Below, piece after piece: positions 1 through 10,249 of a DNA stretch of 64,000 nucleotides. The notes beneath the pieces were generated by a model. That model had not been told where the DNA came from. It saw only the letters and a program-made list of their open reading frames with translations, and ran no database searches. The DNA is from Turnera subulata (lineage: Eukaryota > Streptophyta > Magnoliopsida > Malpighiales > Passifloraceae). The position numbers were made by a program, and so were the translations under genes. The stretch's first letter is position 1. Each line of letters starts with the position of its first letter. Location: the NCBI GenBank assembly GCA_028386065.3, contig JAKUCV010002298.1:89484-153483 (forward strand). Direction: 5' to 3'.

Positions 1-615
1 ATCCTTACTTTCGAATAACTTTTTAGTCTCATCCTCCCTCTACTTGTGACTCTACTCGTCTTTCCTGAAGACTTTAGTTCTTCTGATGATAGTGATGACG
101 ACTCTTACCATCATGTACTCAAAGAGTTGATTGTTTATTCTGTCCAACCTGCTCACGACCTCTCGGCTACCATGCCCTTGCTCTTGAGATCCAGATCCAA
201 ATCCATATCGGAAATGGATTATGTGACTCCTCTAGAAGCGTTGAACTATCTAAAACTAAAAACTAAATATTTGTTGGACTCGCGGGATTATAGGGTGAAG
301 GAGATTTGGATTGATTATTACCTTGAGGCTGTTGATGGTAGCTCCGGCATTAATGATATTCCAACAAGACGAGTTGCCGTCAGTTCAAGTTTTCGCAAGA
401 GGAGTGGTAGTGGTGATGATGATGGTTTTACAGTGACTGTGACGACACCTTCTGGGAATCTGGCGATGTGGAGGATGGGAGATGACAGATGGACTATTAT
501 CGGATTAGACTATCATTCGTTTTGCAGAGTTGTACACCTCAATGATAAATTTTATGCTTTGACTTGGATCGGAAGGGTTGTAGTCACTGACGCAACCAAA
601 CCAGATAGCGTGAAG

Positions 616-1617
616 CAGGGGCGGATATAGAGGGGGCAAGGGAGGCCCGGGCCCGTCCTAAAATTTTGAAAAAAAAATGAGGATATTTTAGTAATTTCGT
701 ACTTTATGATATAAAATAATAAAAATAATACATATACGCGTGATCCTTTAAGAAGAATACCTGATGCGCGGCGCGACAAACGAAAAAGTGGACCATGGAT
801 TGTGTCGGTTAATAATTGTAATTAATTGTAATGAAGTCGGCATTTCTTTCTGTAAAAAAGCATAGCCAAACTGCCAAAGCCAACAAACATTATTACTTCA
901 AAAGATTTCTTCTCACAGTTTTTTGAGAATTAGGTTTCCTTCAGCACTCGCAGTTCGTCACAGATGGCAGAGGGCTATTTTAAATTATTTCTCCAATAGT
1001 TGAGGTATGCTTTCAAATTAAACTAATACATTCTTTTTTACTATTATTATAGTATATTAGTATTGCTGACTACTAAGACTTAGTTTCTACCTTCTGTAAT
1101 GGTTAATAATTATCACAAACTATTAAAATTAACAATTATAATATATTTTTTATATATTTTTTTGTTTTAAAAATTATAAATTATAGGAGTAACAATTTTC
1201 ATTTTTATATTTTGTATTGTGTAATTAAATTTCTAACATAATAAACTCCAATGAGCCTATGTCTAGCGTTGGTACACCAACACCAACGGAACCAGAGACT
1301 TTAATTTGTGAACAAATTCCCATTATTTCTGAGCAACCTCCTACTAATTCTCTCGAAGAGTGGAACATATTGATATTAGTTCACTAGAGCGAGACTTTTG
1401 GAATTATCCTGTAAGTCAAAAATTTGAGTTGACCAAATAATTGATGAATTTGACAAAATGAAACCGTGCACGATTAAGATAATTTTGTAATATTTTATAA
1501 AAATAATAAATTTAACTTCTATTAATTATTATTCTATAATATTTTTATAGCTTAACCTTTTTTTATTTTCTCGCGCAAACTTGGCCCCCTGAACTAGAAA
1601 TCCTGGATCTGCCCCTG
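616..1617. mobile_element. hAT DNA transposon, degenerate (CAGGGGCGG-type termini)
   Basis: The left end reads CAGGGGCGGATATAG and the right end is the reverse complement of CAGGGGCAGATCCAG, an imperfect terminal inverted repeat. The flanks are gcgtgaag (608-615) and acgtgaag (1618-1625), an 8-bp target duplication with one mismatch, and the intact paralogues have the single uninterrupted site. The length is 1002 bp. Near 1355-1440 a short stretch reads like the start of a TTF-zinc-finger hAT transposase (SSLERDFWNYPVSQK), so this may be a deletion derivative of an autonomous element. No complete transposase remains. Confidence 0.85.
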
Positions 1618-1883
1618 ACGTGAAGGAGATTAGCCGAGATCCGACAACGTTTCTGGAGCGTGGCCAGGACCATGACTATTTTTTGGTGAAATCTTTGGGG
1701 CATTTATTTTTGGTGTTTGTAAATCTTGATTGGCGTTTGATGCGCATTCTTAAGCGGGATGAAGTGAAGGGCCAATGGGTTAAGCCACGGCGAGATGGTG
1801 GGTTGAGGGAACAATTGCTCTTTGTTACATTCAAATCAACGTTTTCCGTTGTGGCTAAAGATTTCCCAGAATACAAGAACAAC

Positions 1884-3118
1884 TAGGGGTGAGCACGGAG
1901 CAGTCTCTGTTCCATTTGACAATTTCGGATCGGATATCCAAATAGCTCGGATTTTTTTTTTTTTGGATATCCGTTCCATTTTAAATCTCGGACTCCACAT
2001 TTTTCGGATCCCATATTTTTCAGAGCGGATATTACGAATTTTTGGATCTCCACGGATACATTGATTTTCGGATTTTCAGAGCGGATTTTACGGATTTTCG
2101 GAATGGGTCTTATTTGAACTACATTCAACCACTAAACAAGTACAAAAATATAAGAGAATTCATACTTAATTGACTATATAAATAGAAAATAATTCAATAT
2201 TTGGTAATTAGTACATGTCAAATTTATTTTAAATAAATTATTGTTCCTGTTATATGTTTTATTAATTGCAACTACAAAAAAGAATTTAAGTGGAAAAGGG
2301 TGCTGAAAACCGATGTATTAATATGAAAACTGAAGCGCCCCGACCCGTATTTACCTAAAATATCATAACTGGCCCAATGGCCCAACAATAACAAAATAGT
2401 ACACAGCGGAAGACTTTAAACTCACTAACACTGTATGCTAGGTTTGATGGTTGGGTTGTCACAGTTCCGGCACGTGTTTACTGTGTACGGTAAATACGGG
2501 TCGAGGCGTTTCAAAAGCATTGCCGTTGGCATTTTATCTATTTGAAAAAAACCATTTTCTATATTTTAAATAAAGAGAAAAAATAATTTGCACACTTCTT
2601 TACCTTTATTAAATTTTACCATTCACTTTTTGCAAAACTTTTGCTTTATTAAATTATGAGAGATAATTTTTTAGAAATTTATATTAGTGTTACGTCTTTT
2701 TATTTATTATTTTTTTATCCATAGGTTTTATTTTAAAAAATAACATAACGTAATATTTTTTATAACAAGGTAACTATAGGATAAATATTTTACAATTTTT
2801 TCTCAAAATACTTTTTATATGGATTTTAAATTCATTTTAAATTTTTTATTACTAAATTTACTAATCCAATAATTTTTGTGCATATTCTAATTCTAATCTT
2901 CAATTCTTATTATATAGAATATATATTAATTTACTTATATGGATTTTTCGGATATCCACGGATTTTCGGATTAAAAATCCATTCCGTTCCATTTCTCACC
3001 AAACAAAAAAAATTCATTCCGTTCCATTCCATTTGGTTTCGGAACGGATCGGATTTCATTTTTCCGGAACGGATTATTCGGTTCCGGTACGGATTTTCGG
3101 ATTTTTTGCTCACCCTTA
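1884..3118. mobile_element. hAT (Ac-like) non-autonomous transposon
   Basis: The termini are TAGGGGTGAGCA on the left and, inverted, TAAGGGTGAGCA on the right, resembling Ac-type hAT ends. A perfect 8-bp target duplication AGAACAAC sits at 1876-1883 and 3119-3126. Both subterminal regions (about 1920-2110 and 2940-3110) carry many copies of GGATTTTCGG and GGATATCC, which fits the subterminal transposase-binding repeats known in hAT elements. The AT-rich interior holds no convincing coding sequence but does hold a second inverted-repeat insertion at about 2331-2514. The element interrupts the same F-box pseudogene as the one at 616. Confidence 0.88.
2331..2514. repeat. Nested inverted-repeat element inside the hAT at 1884
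   Basis: The motif CGCCCCGACCCGTATTTACC near 2335 is matched in inverted form by GGTAAATACGGGTCGAGGCG near 2489. This gives about 180 bp bounded by 20-24-bp imperfect inverted repeats. The interior is more GC-rich than the surrounding hAT. I could not identify a clear target duplication, so its class (MITE or a foldback piece of another repeat) is open. Confidence 0.5.
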
Positions 3119-3280
3119 AGAACAACTGCATTGTCTATCTTCACAATAATCCTTTCCCTAAGCATTTCAATTCAAATAGAAGGTTTCCTTCCCACTGCTG
3201 CTTGCAGCCGCCAAATTGGGTCCACAAATCACAAATTCTAGTACGTAGTAGGAAGAGAAGAAATCCTTGTGTTCACTAAA

Positions 3281-3909
3281 TTGCAGCAACATTTGTACAT
3301 GAGTGAACAACTATATATGTTCTTTTGCTTTCTGTGTAGCTGTTATTTGGACATTGATCACTGGTATCAAATAAAGTCATTTTTGTCTAATATTTTACTC
3401 ATTCGTCTTTGCCATTGGACATATTAAGTTTCGAAATTTTAAATGGTTATGGTTTTTTATATATAGGATTGGTTTGCCCATACAACCATATATACATATT
3501 GTTCTCTCCATTGGCAAAGAGTAATAGACATGCAGGAGGTTTCAAGTTCCTATGTTAATTACACAAAGAAAGGCAGAGGCTGTAACAAGAAATTCATAGC
3601 CCAAAAGACAATTTTAGGGAGCTGGACTAAGTAATTCAATGCACAAAAGACAATTTTTGGGAGCAGTACTGAGTAAATTTTATGGACCAGGGACCACACC
3701 ATTCACGACTGAGCTGTTTTATGCAAATCATACACCGTGTAAGGAAAGCTTCAATGTTTCAAACTGGAAAAAAAATTCATAGTGAATAATCACTAGCCCA
3801 AGAGCTTCAATCAGAGAATAAAAGAAACAAATTTTCAGAGTGAACACAAAGAACTGGAATTCTCTTCTGTGTTATTTGACGATCTGCAGCAAAATTGCAT
3901 TATTGTGAC
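3281..3909. other. Spacer downstream of the F-box pseudogene, no gene seen
   Basis: The first ~90 bases resemble the 3' flanks of the other F-box copies (TTTGGACATTGATCACT is shared with 12540). A short tandem repeat lies at about 3595-3665, where ACAAAAGACAATTTTnGGGAGC occurs twice. I see no coding sequence. Confidence 0.5.
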
Positions 3910-4123
3910 CAATGGCGAAGCGTGGTCAGTTTTGCATGGGGGGCCAAAATAGAGAAAAAAGGATTGTTAGGTTTTGACCTCGGAACCCGGGTAGTTTAAG
4001 ATATGACTATGTATTTTTCCACCAAGCTAGGTCATCTTCTATGTTTGGTATACTACTAAAACCCTAATTACCGAAGCTAGGTGTAGCCATGGCCCCCACG
4101 GGCCCACCGGGGTGCTGCCACTG
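3910..4123. mobile_element. hAT MITE, 214 bp
   Basis: The left end reads CAATGGCGAAGC and the right end, inverted, reads CAGTGGCAGCAC, close to the CAGTGGCGGAGC-type ends of plant hAT MITEs. An exact 8-bp target duplication ATTGTGAC occurs at 3902-3909 and 4124-4131. There is no coding capacity. Confidence 0.85.
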
Positions 4124-4428
4124 ATTGTGACTACCATATATACCTGCATACAACATTCCAGATGACACATGGAAATAGAAACATACATTAATAAGATAAC
4201 AAATACAATTTGACTACTAAAACATTAATGCATGCAGTAAATTCGTTTTCTAACTCCAATATGCTGCAAGTCCAAAAAATCAACTTTAATACTTCAACAC
4301 AAACAAGTTCTGTGAAGAATAAGCTCAAACACCGCAGTATTGTGGATAGCAACCCCATTAAGAATGGGTCTGGTCTCAGGACCGTAGGTAAAGGTGGATA
4401 TACAGTGAGCAAGCGCAGAGAATTCTTC

Positions 4429-4682
4429 AACAATCAGCAGGATGTCCTAAGGCGCATATTAACCATTCTTTTGGCTGTCTCTAGCCCTTTTCAAAGTTGA
4501 GTGCTGGCTTCGGTTAGCTATTAATAACGGTAGGGATACTCTACAGTATAATGATATCTATAACAATCAGCAGGATGTCCTAAGGCGCATATTAACCATT
4601 CTTTTGGCTGTCTCTAGCCCTTTTCAAAGTTGAGTGCTGGCTTCGGTTAGCTATTAATAACGGTAGGGATACTCTACAGTAT
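4429..4682. repeat. 121-bp direct duplication inside the LINE relic
   Basis: Positions 4429-4549 and 4562-4682 appear identical by eye, offset by 133 bases with a 12-base spacer (aatgatatctat). The duplicated text includes part of the zf-RVT coding region. Confidence 0.9.
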
Positions 4683-4831
4683 GGGGGTATAATATCCCTT
4701 GCTGACTTTATATCCGTCTGTTCTGTTTGATTCACCATGAGTCTAGGGACCCCATTCTCCCTTTTTTGCCATGTCTCTAGGCGGTTGTGGTGTAAAGTTT
4801 GCAACTGGTGGGGTATTGATTAGGTGTCACC

Positions 4832-5347
4832 TGTTAGGTAATTGGACTGAGTTGTTAGTCCACATGTTTTGGTTGCAGCCAAAGAAGAATTAAAAAACCA
4901 AAGAAGAGTTAAGCAGCAGACTTGGTTGAACGAGTTGGCGTGGCACACCAAATTTAACAACTTGTTTTGACAAGTTGTATTTGAAAGCTGGCAACTTCGG
5001 ACATGGTTTCGAGGCCTATATAAGGAAGCTTAGTTCCTTGGTTTTAATTATCCATTCAACATATAATTTCTTAAACTGTTTGAGAGATTTAGAGTTAATT
5101 CTCTTAGTGATCTTTCTAGAGATGGTATGATTAGAAAATGAGTGTGTGAGAAAAAAAATAATATTGTGTATTATATGGTGTAAAAATTTCCATATAGTGA
5201 ATATTTTTCCGGTGGCCCATGGTTTTTTCTCCAATTTGGAAGTTTTTCACGTTAAATCATTGTGTTGTTATTCTCTTTATATTTCTCTGATATTTTCTAC
5301 TTGAGGGTGATCTGGTGGGGCGAGAAAAATAGTCGTTTTTCCCAACA
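4832..5347 (+). repeat. Copia 5' LTR
   Basis: It begins with TGTTAGGTAATTGG and ends with TTTTTCCCAACA. It contains a TATA-like GGCCTATATAAGG near 5011. It matches the 3' LTR over its full 516 bp with scattered substitutions and no net length change. Confidence 0.9.
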
Positions 5348-5366
5348 AGTGGTAGCAGAGCCAAGG
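5348..5366 (+). promoter_or_regulatory. Copia primer-binding site
   Basis: The sequence AGTGGTAGCAGAGCC directly follows the LTR. It resembles the TGGTATCAGAGCC site complementary to initiator tRNA-Met used by many plant retrotransposons. Confidence 0.7.
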
Positions 5367-5578
5367 CTGTAGAATAATTCTTTTGAAATTTTAGTATGCT
5401 CTGTGGTTGCAGCTTTGTCTGATCTTCCACATCAGAAAAATTTTTGAATTAGAATTATTATTTTCAAGCAGAAATTTTTTGTCCAGGTAGAGTAGCAAGC
5501 GAAGTCTGATTTCGGTGGAGTTTGTTATGCTAATGGAGTTGCTTTGGGGTACTTGTGTATAAGTACTTATAAGCAAGA

Positions 5579-6315
5579 TGGGGACAAGATTTGAGATTAA
5601 GAAATTTGATGGGAGAATTAATTTTGGCTTGTGGCAAGTACAAGTCAAGGATGTCTTGATCTAGTCAGGACTTCATAAGGCGTTGAAAGGGAGACCAACC
5701 AGCGACAAAGATGATGAGGATTCAGAAAAATGGGAAGAGCTAGACATGAAAGCGGCAAGTCAAATTCGCTTATGCTTAGCTAAAAATGTTCTTGCAAATA
5801 TGATTGGATTGTCTACAACAAAAGAGTTGTGGGAGAAACTTGAAGAACTATATCAAACCAAAAATATTTCAAATAGGCTATATTTGGAGGAGCAATCATA
5901 AATTGCAGATGGATGAAGGTAGACGCATTTCTGATCATCTTAGTATTTGGAATGGGATTGTTTTCAAATTGGAATCTATTGGAGTGAAAATTGATGATGA
6001 AGACAAGGCACTTCGGCTCATCTAGTCTCTTCCATCTTCCTATCAGCACATGCAACCCATTTTAATGTATGGGAAGAAAACTGTGATTTTCTCAGAAGTG
6101 ACGAGCAAATTGATTTCTGAAGAAAAGAGATTGAAGAATGGAGATGAAAAGTCTCAAGAAAATTCAGCTCTTGTTGTTAAAGGAAAATGGTGCTCTAAGA
6201 GGTCAACAGGGACATGTTAAAAATTATTGTCCAAATAATGGGACTACTTCGGCTGGAAGCTCCAGAGGAATTGCTACTAATATCGCCCTTGAAGAAGGGG
6301 ATGATATCTCCTTGT
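5579..6315 (+). pseudogene. Copia gag (UBN2-type) pseudogene
   Basis: The reading begins MGTRFEIKKFDG, then FGLWQVQVKDVL, a typical Copia gag start, and continues through AASQIRLCLAKNVL and ELWEKLEELYQTK. In-frame stops occur after VKDVLI and after LYLEEQS, and frameshifts follow. A zinc-knuckle remnant (GQQGHVKNYCPNN) lies near 6206-6240. Sequence past about 6315 does not read as a recognisable pol region. Confidence 0.75.
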
Positions 6316-6762
6316 AAAGAAATATGAAAATCCTCATGGCATGAATACTACCCTTTTAAATTGCCATGGAAGAGGATGCTAATTGGTAGTTGGTCCACGG
6401 GTTTGTACATGGGCATTGGTTGACAAGTGATGCATGATGTGTGGTGGAAAGTATGTCGATGGCTAATGAACTCTCAGAAAGTCAACAAGAGAGTTGCACC
6501 ATAAGTTATTCGCATTTTTCTCCGACATGTGCCGAAAATGAAATTCTTTGAATTGGGAAAAGATTTCAAGTGAAAATTCCTGGTTTGATGAAATTCAATC
6601 TGGGTGGAGGTACTCTTTATGGTGGGAGTATGATAATTCTTGATATTAGAATTATGATTGTCAGTAGCAGACAATATGAAGGTTGTAGCTGCACAAGGTT
6701 GACTGAGTATAAAATCTGAAGTTATGAAGAACGTCAAGTACAATTCAGTCCAAGGTGGAGAA

Positions 6763-7278
6763 TGTTAGGTAATTGGACTGAGTTGTTAGTCCACATGTTT
6801 TGGTAGCAACTAAAGAAGAATTAAAAAACCAAAGAAGAGTTAGGCAGCAGACTTGGTTAAACGAGTTGGCGTGGCACACCAAATTTGACAACTTGTTTTG
6901 ACAAGTTGTATTTGAAAGCTGGCAACTTTGGACATGGTTTGGAGGCCTATATAAGGAAGCTTAGTTCCTTGGTTTTAATTATCCATTCAACATATATTTT
7001 CTTATACTGTTTGAGAGATTTAGAGTTAATTCTCTTGGAGATCTTTCTGGAGATGGTATGATTAGAAAATAAGTATGTGAGAAAAAAAATAATATTGTGT
7101 ATTATATGGTGTAAAAATTTCCATATAGTGAATATTTTTCCGGTGGCCCATGGTTTTTTCTCCAATTTGGGAGTTTTCCACGTTAAATTTTTGTGTTGTT
7201 ATTCCCTTTATATTTCTCTGTTATTTTCTACTTGAGGGTGATCTGGTGGGGCGGGAAAAATAGTCGTTTTTCCCAACA
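6763..7278 (+). repeat. Copia 3' LTR
   Basis: It is the same length as the 5' LTR, with the same TGTTAGG start and CCAACA end. Differences such as ttgcagcc versus tagcaact near the start show the element is not very recent. Confidence 0.9.
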
Positions 7279-7382
7279 TCACCAACCTCCATTGAGGATC
7301 TGCTTCTTCAGTGGGCCTTTTTATCACCTTTTTCCTGTATTAGGTACCTGTGGATGATTGTTGCTGTTGCTACTTTGCGTTT

Positions 7383-8028
7383 TTTTATTGATGCTAATCG
7401 AGAGATTTTATTAAGAAGGAAGAATATTTACAAAGAAAGAAATACAGAGGACAATGAGCCCTGCAAGTAACAACACGATATCGATAGGTTTTGCAACCTC
7501 AATTAAACAGTATAACCTATTGTTACTGAGTTGCCATGACGCCAACACCGAAAAGGCTCTGGAGACACTAAAACAGCACCCGCCCCATAAGGAAACGACG
7601 GATGAAGGGTCTTGAACCAAGAAAACGCCCGCGAACGAACTAGATCAAACAGTTGGTCAGATTGTAAAGGTGTTTGAGAAAAAATAAGTGCATTGCAAGC
7701 AAGCCATATTGACCACAACAACGCCAGCCCCAAAATCATCCAAGCCTGCTCTGCACAACAATGTCCAGCCAACCCCGGCCATTGCACAAGCCAAGCTGCA
7801 ATGTCACCCGGAGAAATCCAACACACACCCCACCAGTGACAAAGACGTTGCCAGAGACGTGAGGTCACCGGGCAACGGAAGAACAAGTGGGAAGCATCCT
7901 CCAATGCTTCCGTACAGAAGGGACACACCGAATCTACTGCCTGAATGATACCCCGACGACCAAGAAACTCCCAGGTAATCACACCTTCATTTAAAACAAA
8001 CCATAAGAAAAATTCAATCTTCGGAGGA
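7383..8028 (-). mobile_element. 5'-truncated L1-type LINE, minus strand
   Basis: The 3' end is a short T-run followed by attgatgctaatcgagagattttatt, the inverted tail motif shared by several LINEs here. The coding part on the minus strand (8028 to 7503) reads as zf-RVT and C-terminal ORF2: GRRGIIQAVDSVCPFC, EDASHLFFRC, WQRLCHWWGV, then HPSFPYGAGAVLVSPEPF. A 14-bp target duplication with one mismatch (GCTACTTTGCGTTT at 7369-7382, GCTATTTTGCGTTT at 8029-8042) bounds the insertion. It lies antisense within the plus-strand LINE relic. Confidence 0.85.
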
Positions 8029-8360
8029 GCTATTTTGCGTTTATATGGCTTGGTGGAATAGGAGAATTTTTAAGAATGTTGCAGCTGACTTGAACAAGAT
8101 CGCGGACATCATATTGCTTCATTTAACTCTATGGATTAAGTCATTGCAGCCACAGTTCCCTTTAGTGTATACTGCATCATCTCAAATGCTGAAACCGTTA
8201 AAAGTTGGAAGGGTCCTTATCATCGCGATTTACTGGTTCTGGAACCTCCTTTCGGGTCACCTCGTACGTTAGCCTGCTGCTTATGCTTCTTAGAGTTTCT
8301 GCTGTCGTAATTGTTTTCCTAAATATGCATGCTCAAACTGCATGGTCTTAATTTTCTAAC

Positions 8361-9065
8361 TGTTGGGTGTTCAAGTATGAGTAATTGTCCCACATCGGAT
8401 AAAAAGAGACCAAGTGATTAAAAATAAGTGGGATGGACCCATGTACCCAATGCCTTAAGATTTTGGGTTACTTTGTGGTGTCTAAGCCCATGAGTATGGA
8501 TCTCACTTGGGCCTCGCTTGTTTTCTCCCTGAGTTGTGGGCTACTCCCAGCGCTTTACTTGCTAACAAGTGGTAGCGGAGCCGATGGTTCGGCTGTGATC
8601 GATATTGATATGCGACATGGTTTGCCCCGTGGTTGCTGCCCCCACGTGGAGCGAGCTCGAGACTCCAGTTTTAGGCCTAGGTGTGGAGTTGCAAGGCGTG
8701 ACTCTTGAAAACCTAAGAGATTTGCAGGCGCGTGCTCCTTTGAACACGGGCTTGGTGTTGTGGAGCGGGCTCTTGAGGATGTCGCAGAGGATGCTTCCGT
8801 TGCAGGGGGAGTATGCCTAAGCCCGATGTGGAAGAAACTCACACTTGAAGGGGAGATTGTTGGGTGTTCAAGTATGAGTAATTGTCCCACATCGGATAAA
8901 AAGAGACCAAGTGAGTAAAATATAAGTGGGATGGACCCATGTACCCAATGCCTTAAGGTTTTGGGTTACTTTGTGGTGTCTAAGTCCATGAGTATGGATC
9001 TCACTTGGGCCTCGCTTGTTTTCTCCCCGATTTGTGGGCTATTCCCGGCGCTTTACTTGCTAACA
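8361..9065 (+). mobile_element. TRIM (miniature LTR retrotransposon)
   Basis: Two LTRs of about 207 bp (8361-8567 and 8858-9065) begin TGTTGGGTGTTCAAG and end TTACTTGCTAACA. A PBS-like GTGGTAGCGGAGCC follows the first LTR and a purine tract GAAGGGGAGAT precedes the second. A 5-bp target duplication CTAAC is found at 8356-8360 and 9066-9070. The 290-bp interior has no retroviral domain; its short open frame is not convincing as a gene. All this is typical of TRIM elements. It sits in the 3' region of the plus-strand LINE relic. Confidence 0.9.
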
Positions 9066-9137
9066 CTAACCTTGTATATATTGGTTCAACAAGAATATTA
9101 ATACGTATCATTGTTTAGCATAAAAAGGAAAAAAACT

Positions 9138-9660
9138 CCATGAGCAGACGCCAAAGCGAACAAACCTAGGAAAGGATGATTTGAGAACCATACTATCAGC
9201 CAAAACATCACAACCACGGCCGGTAAACTCTATATTAGCATATTTCCACATCCACTTAAAACGAATCCTATTCCTAGCAACCATATAGATTTTATGTCTA
9301 TCAGCATCCCACAATTCAGTGAAATTTTCTCAGGAGTCTACTGATATTTTTAGCAACGCACACAGGGATTTTAAAGACTTAAAGATGGAAAGGTAATACA
9401 GGGGAAGACTACATAAAACCGACCTGATGAGAGTGATTCGGCTGCCCAAGAAAAGATAGCGGCGTTTCCATGCAGCAAGCTTAGAGGCAAATCTATGAAT
9501 GAGTGGACCAAGAGATGAGAGTGCACTATTAGGCAATCAATCAATTGTGAAAATGGACAACATACTGCTAAAAATTCCTGACCAAAATGAGAGAGGCAAA
9601 TTGGTCTAGTGTATAACAGATCAAGATGGTTCGGTGAGCTCAATCTCCTGACACTCATGA
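9138..9660 (-). mobile_element. LINE reverse-transcriptase fragment, minus strand
   Basis: From about 9536 down to 9370 the minus strand reads LIHRFASKLAAWKRRY, GSRITLIRSVLCSLPLYYLS, which matches the end of the LINE RT domain (compare the full-length element's LKSWKGRFL and GGRVTLIKSVL). Sequence breaks up on both sides. The minus frame at 9314-9138 (RKIRF-like, FKWMWKYANIEF) is open but I could not assign it. Confidence 0.6.
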
Positions 9661-9693
9661 AACATGAACAAGACCCAACGCAATAGGAGAAAA

Positions 9694-10030
9694 GGTGATT
9701 GCAAAAAGTGGAAGAAGAACTGAATATAGCAGATCAGAGTCATTGCAACGTTTCATAGGGTGGCTAAAGCAAAACATTTGATAGAAATAATGTTTTTTGT
9801 CAGTGAAGGAACTAAGTAAAACATCATTAAGAGAAAAAAAGAAAAAATACCAAAAGAAAAGGTGATTGCGAAAAGTGGAAGAAGAACTGAATATAGCAGA
9901 TAAGAGTCATTGCAACGTTTCATAGGATGGCTAAAGCAAAACATTTGATAGAAATAAGGTTTTTAGTCAATGAAGGAACTAAGTAAAACATCATTAAGAG
10001 AAAAAAAAGGAAAAAAATATCAAAAGAAAA
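9694..10030. repeat. Two tandem copies of a ~167-bp non-coding unit
   Basis: GGTGATTGC at 9694 recurs at 9861, and the following ~165 bases match with few differences (gcaaaaagtgg versus gcgaaaagtgg; cagatcagag versus cagataagag). The start of a third copy (aaaagaaaaggt) is seen at 10022 but diverges at once. From here to 10249 I see no gene. Confidence 0.85.
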
Positions 10031-10249
10031 GGTAGAGACTGTCATACGTCTGGTGGCACCCGATTCCCAATCTTCTTCACTCTGGGATAAAATTTTGTTT
10101 TAGTACTAAACCAGCTGAATAAAAATAAAAAAGAGAAAACCTTGATTTAATATATTACTATATACTACTGAATTTTTAAAATCCTTGTTTACGAATAACT
10201 TTTAATTAGCCAATTAAATTAAAAGCCTCGTGGATTTGGGACAATTCAA

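Larger units (their letters stand above)
1..3280 (+). pseudogene. F-box/DUF295 (SKIP23-like) pseudogene split by two hAT insertions
   Basis: The sequence matches the intact genes at 45885 and 48386 in three blocks: 1-615, 1618-1883 and 3119-3280. The first block covers the middle of the protein (ending near DATKPDSVK), the second the DUF295 part (VKSLGHLFLVF, FSVVAKDFPEY), and the third the C-terminal end (PPNWVHK). The N-terminal F-box lies outside the window. The blocks are separated exactly by two hAT elements, each flanked by an 8-bp target duplication. The C-terminal block has extra residues before PPNWVH compared with the intact paralogues. By family knowledge an intact copy would be an SCF substrate adaptor; this one cannot be. 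Confidence 0.85.
4832..7278 (+). mobile_element. Copia-type LTR retrotransposon, internally deleted
   Basis: Two 516-bp LTRs (TGTTAGG...CCAACA) at 4832-5347 and 6763-7278 flank a 1.4-kb interior. A perfect 5-bp target duplication TCACC lies at 4827-4831 and 7279-7283. A primer-binding-like site GTGGTAGCAGAGCC follows the 5' LTR, as expected for initiator methionine tRNA priming, and a purine-rich tract (aaggtggagaa) precedes the 3' LTR. The interior encodes only a gag relic; integrase, reverse transcriptase and RNase H are absent. It can only have moved in trans. It interrupts the LINE relic at 4375. Confidence 0.9.
4375..9137 (+). mobile_element. Plus-strand L1-type LINE 3' relic, split by three later insertions
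   Basis: Three blocks read as the C-terminal part of a plant LINE ORF2. At 4375-4831 there is the reverse-transcriptase zinc-binding (zf-RVT) region, with ECWLRLAINNG, GGIISLADF and CKVCNWWG. At 7279-7382 the text is LLQWAFLSPFS. At 8029-8275 it is WWNRRIFKNVAADLNK with WIKSLQPQFP. The 3' untranslated region runs to 8360 and resumes at 9066, ending in an A-rich tail near 9119-9137. The blocks are separated by a Copia element, a reverse LINE and a TRIM. Frameshifts, stops and a 121-bp internal duplication show it is dead. The 5' limit is approximate. Confidence 0.75.

Noticed and set aside
2878..3279. 133-codon open frame at the end of the hAT
   Set aside because: It runs from hAT subterminal repeats into F-box relic sequence across an insertion boundary.
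10190..10215. Similarity of the text at 10190 (CGAATAACTTTT) to the first bases of the window
   Set aside because: The match is too short and AT-rich to support a shared origin.
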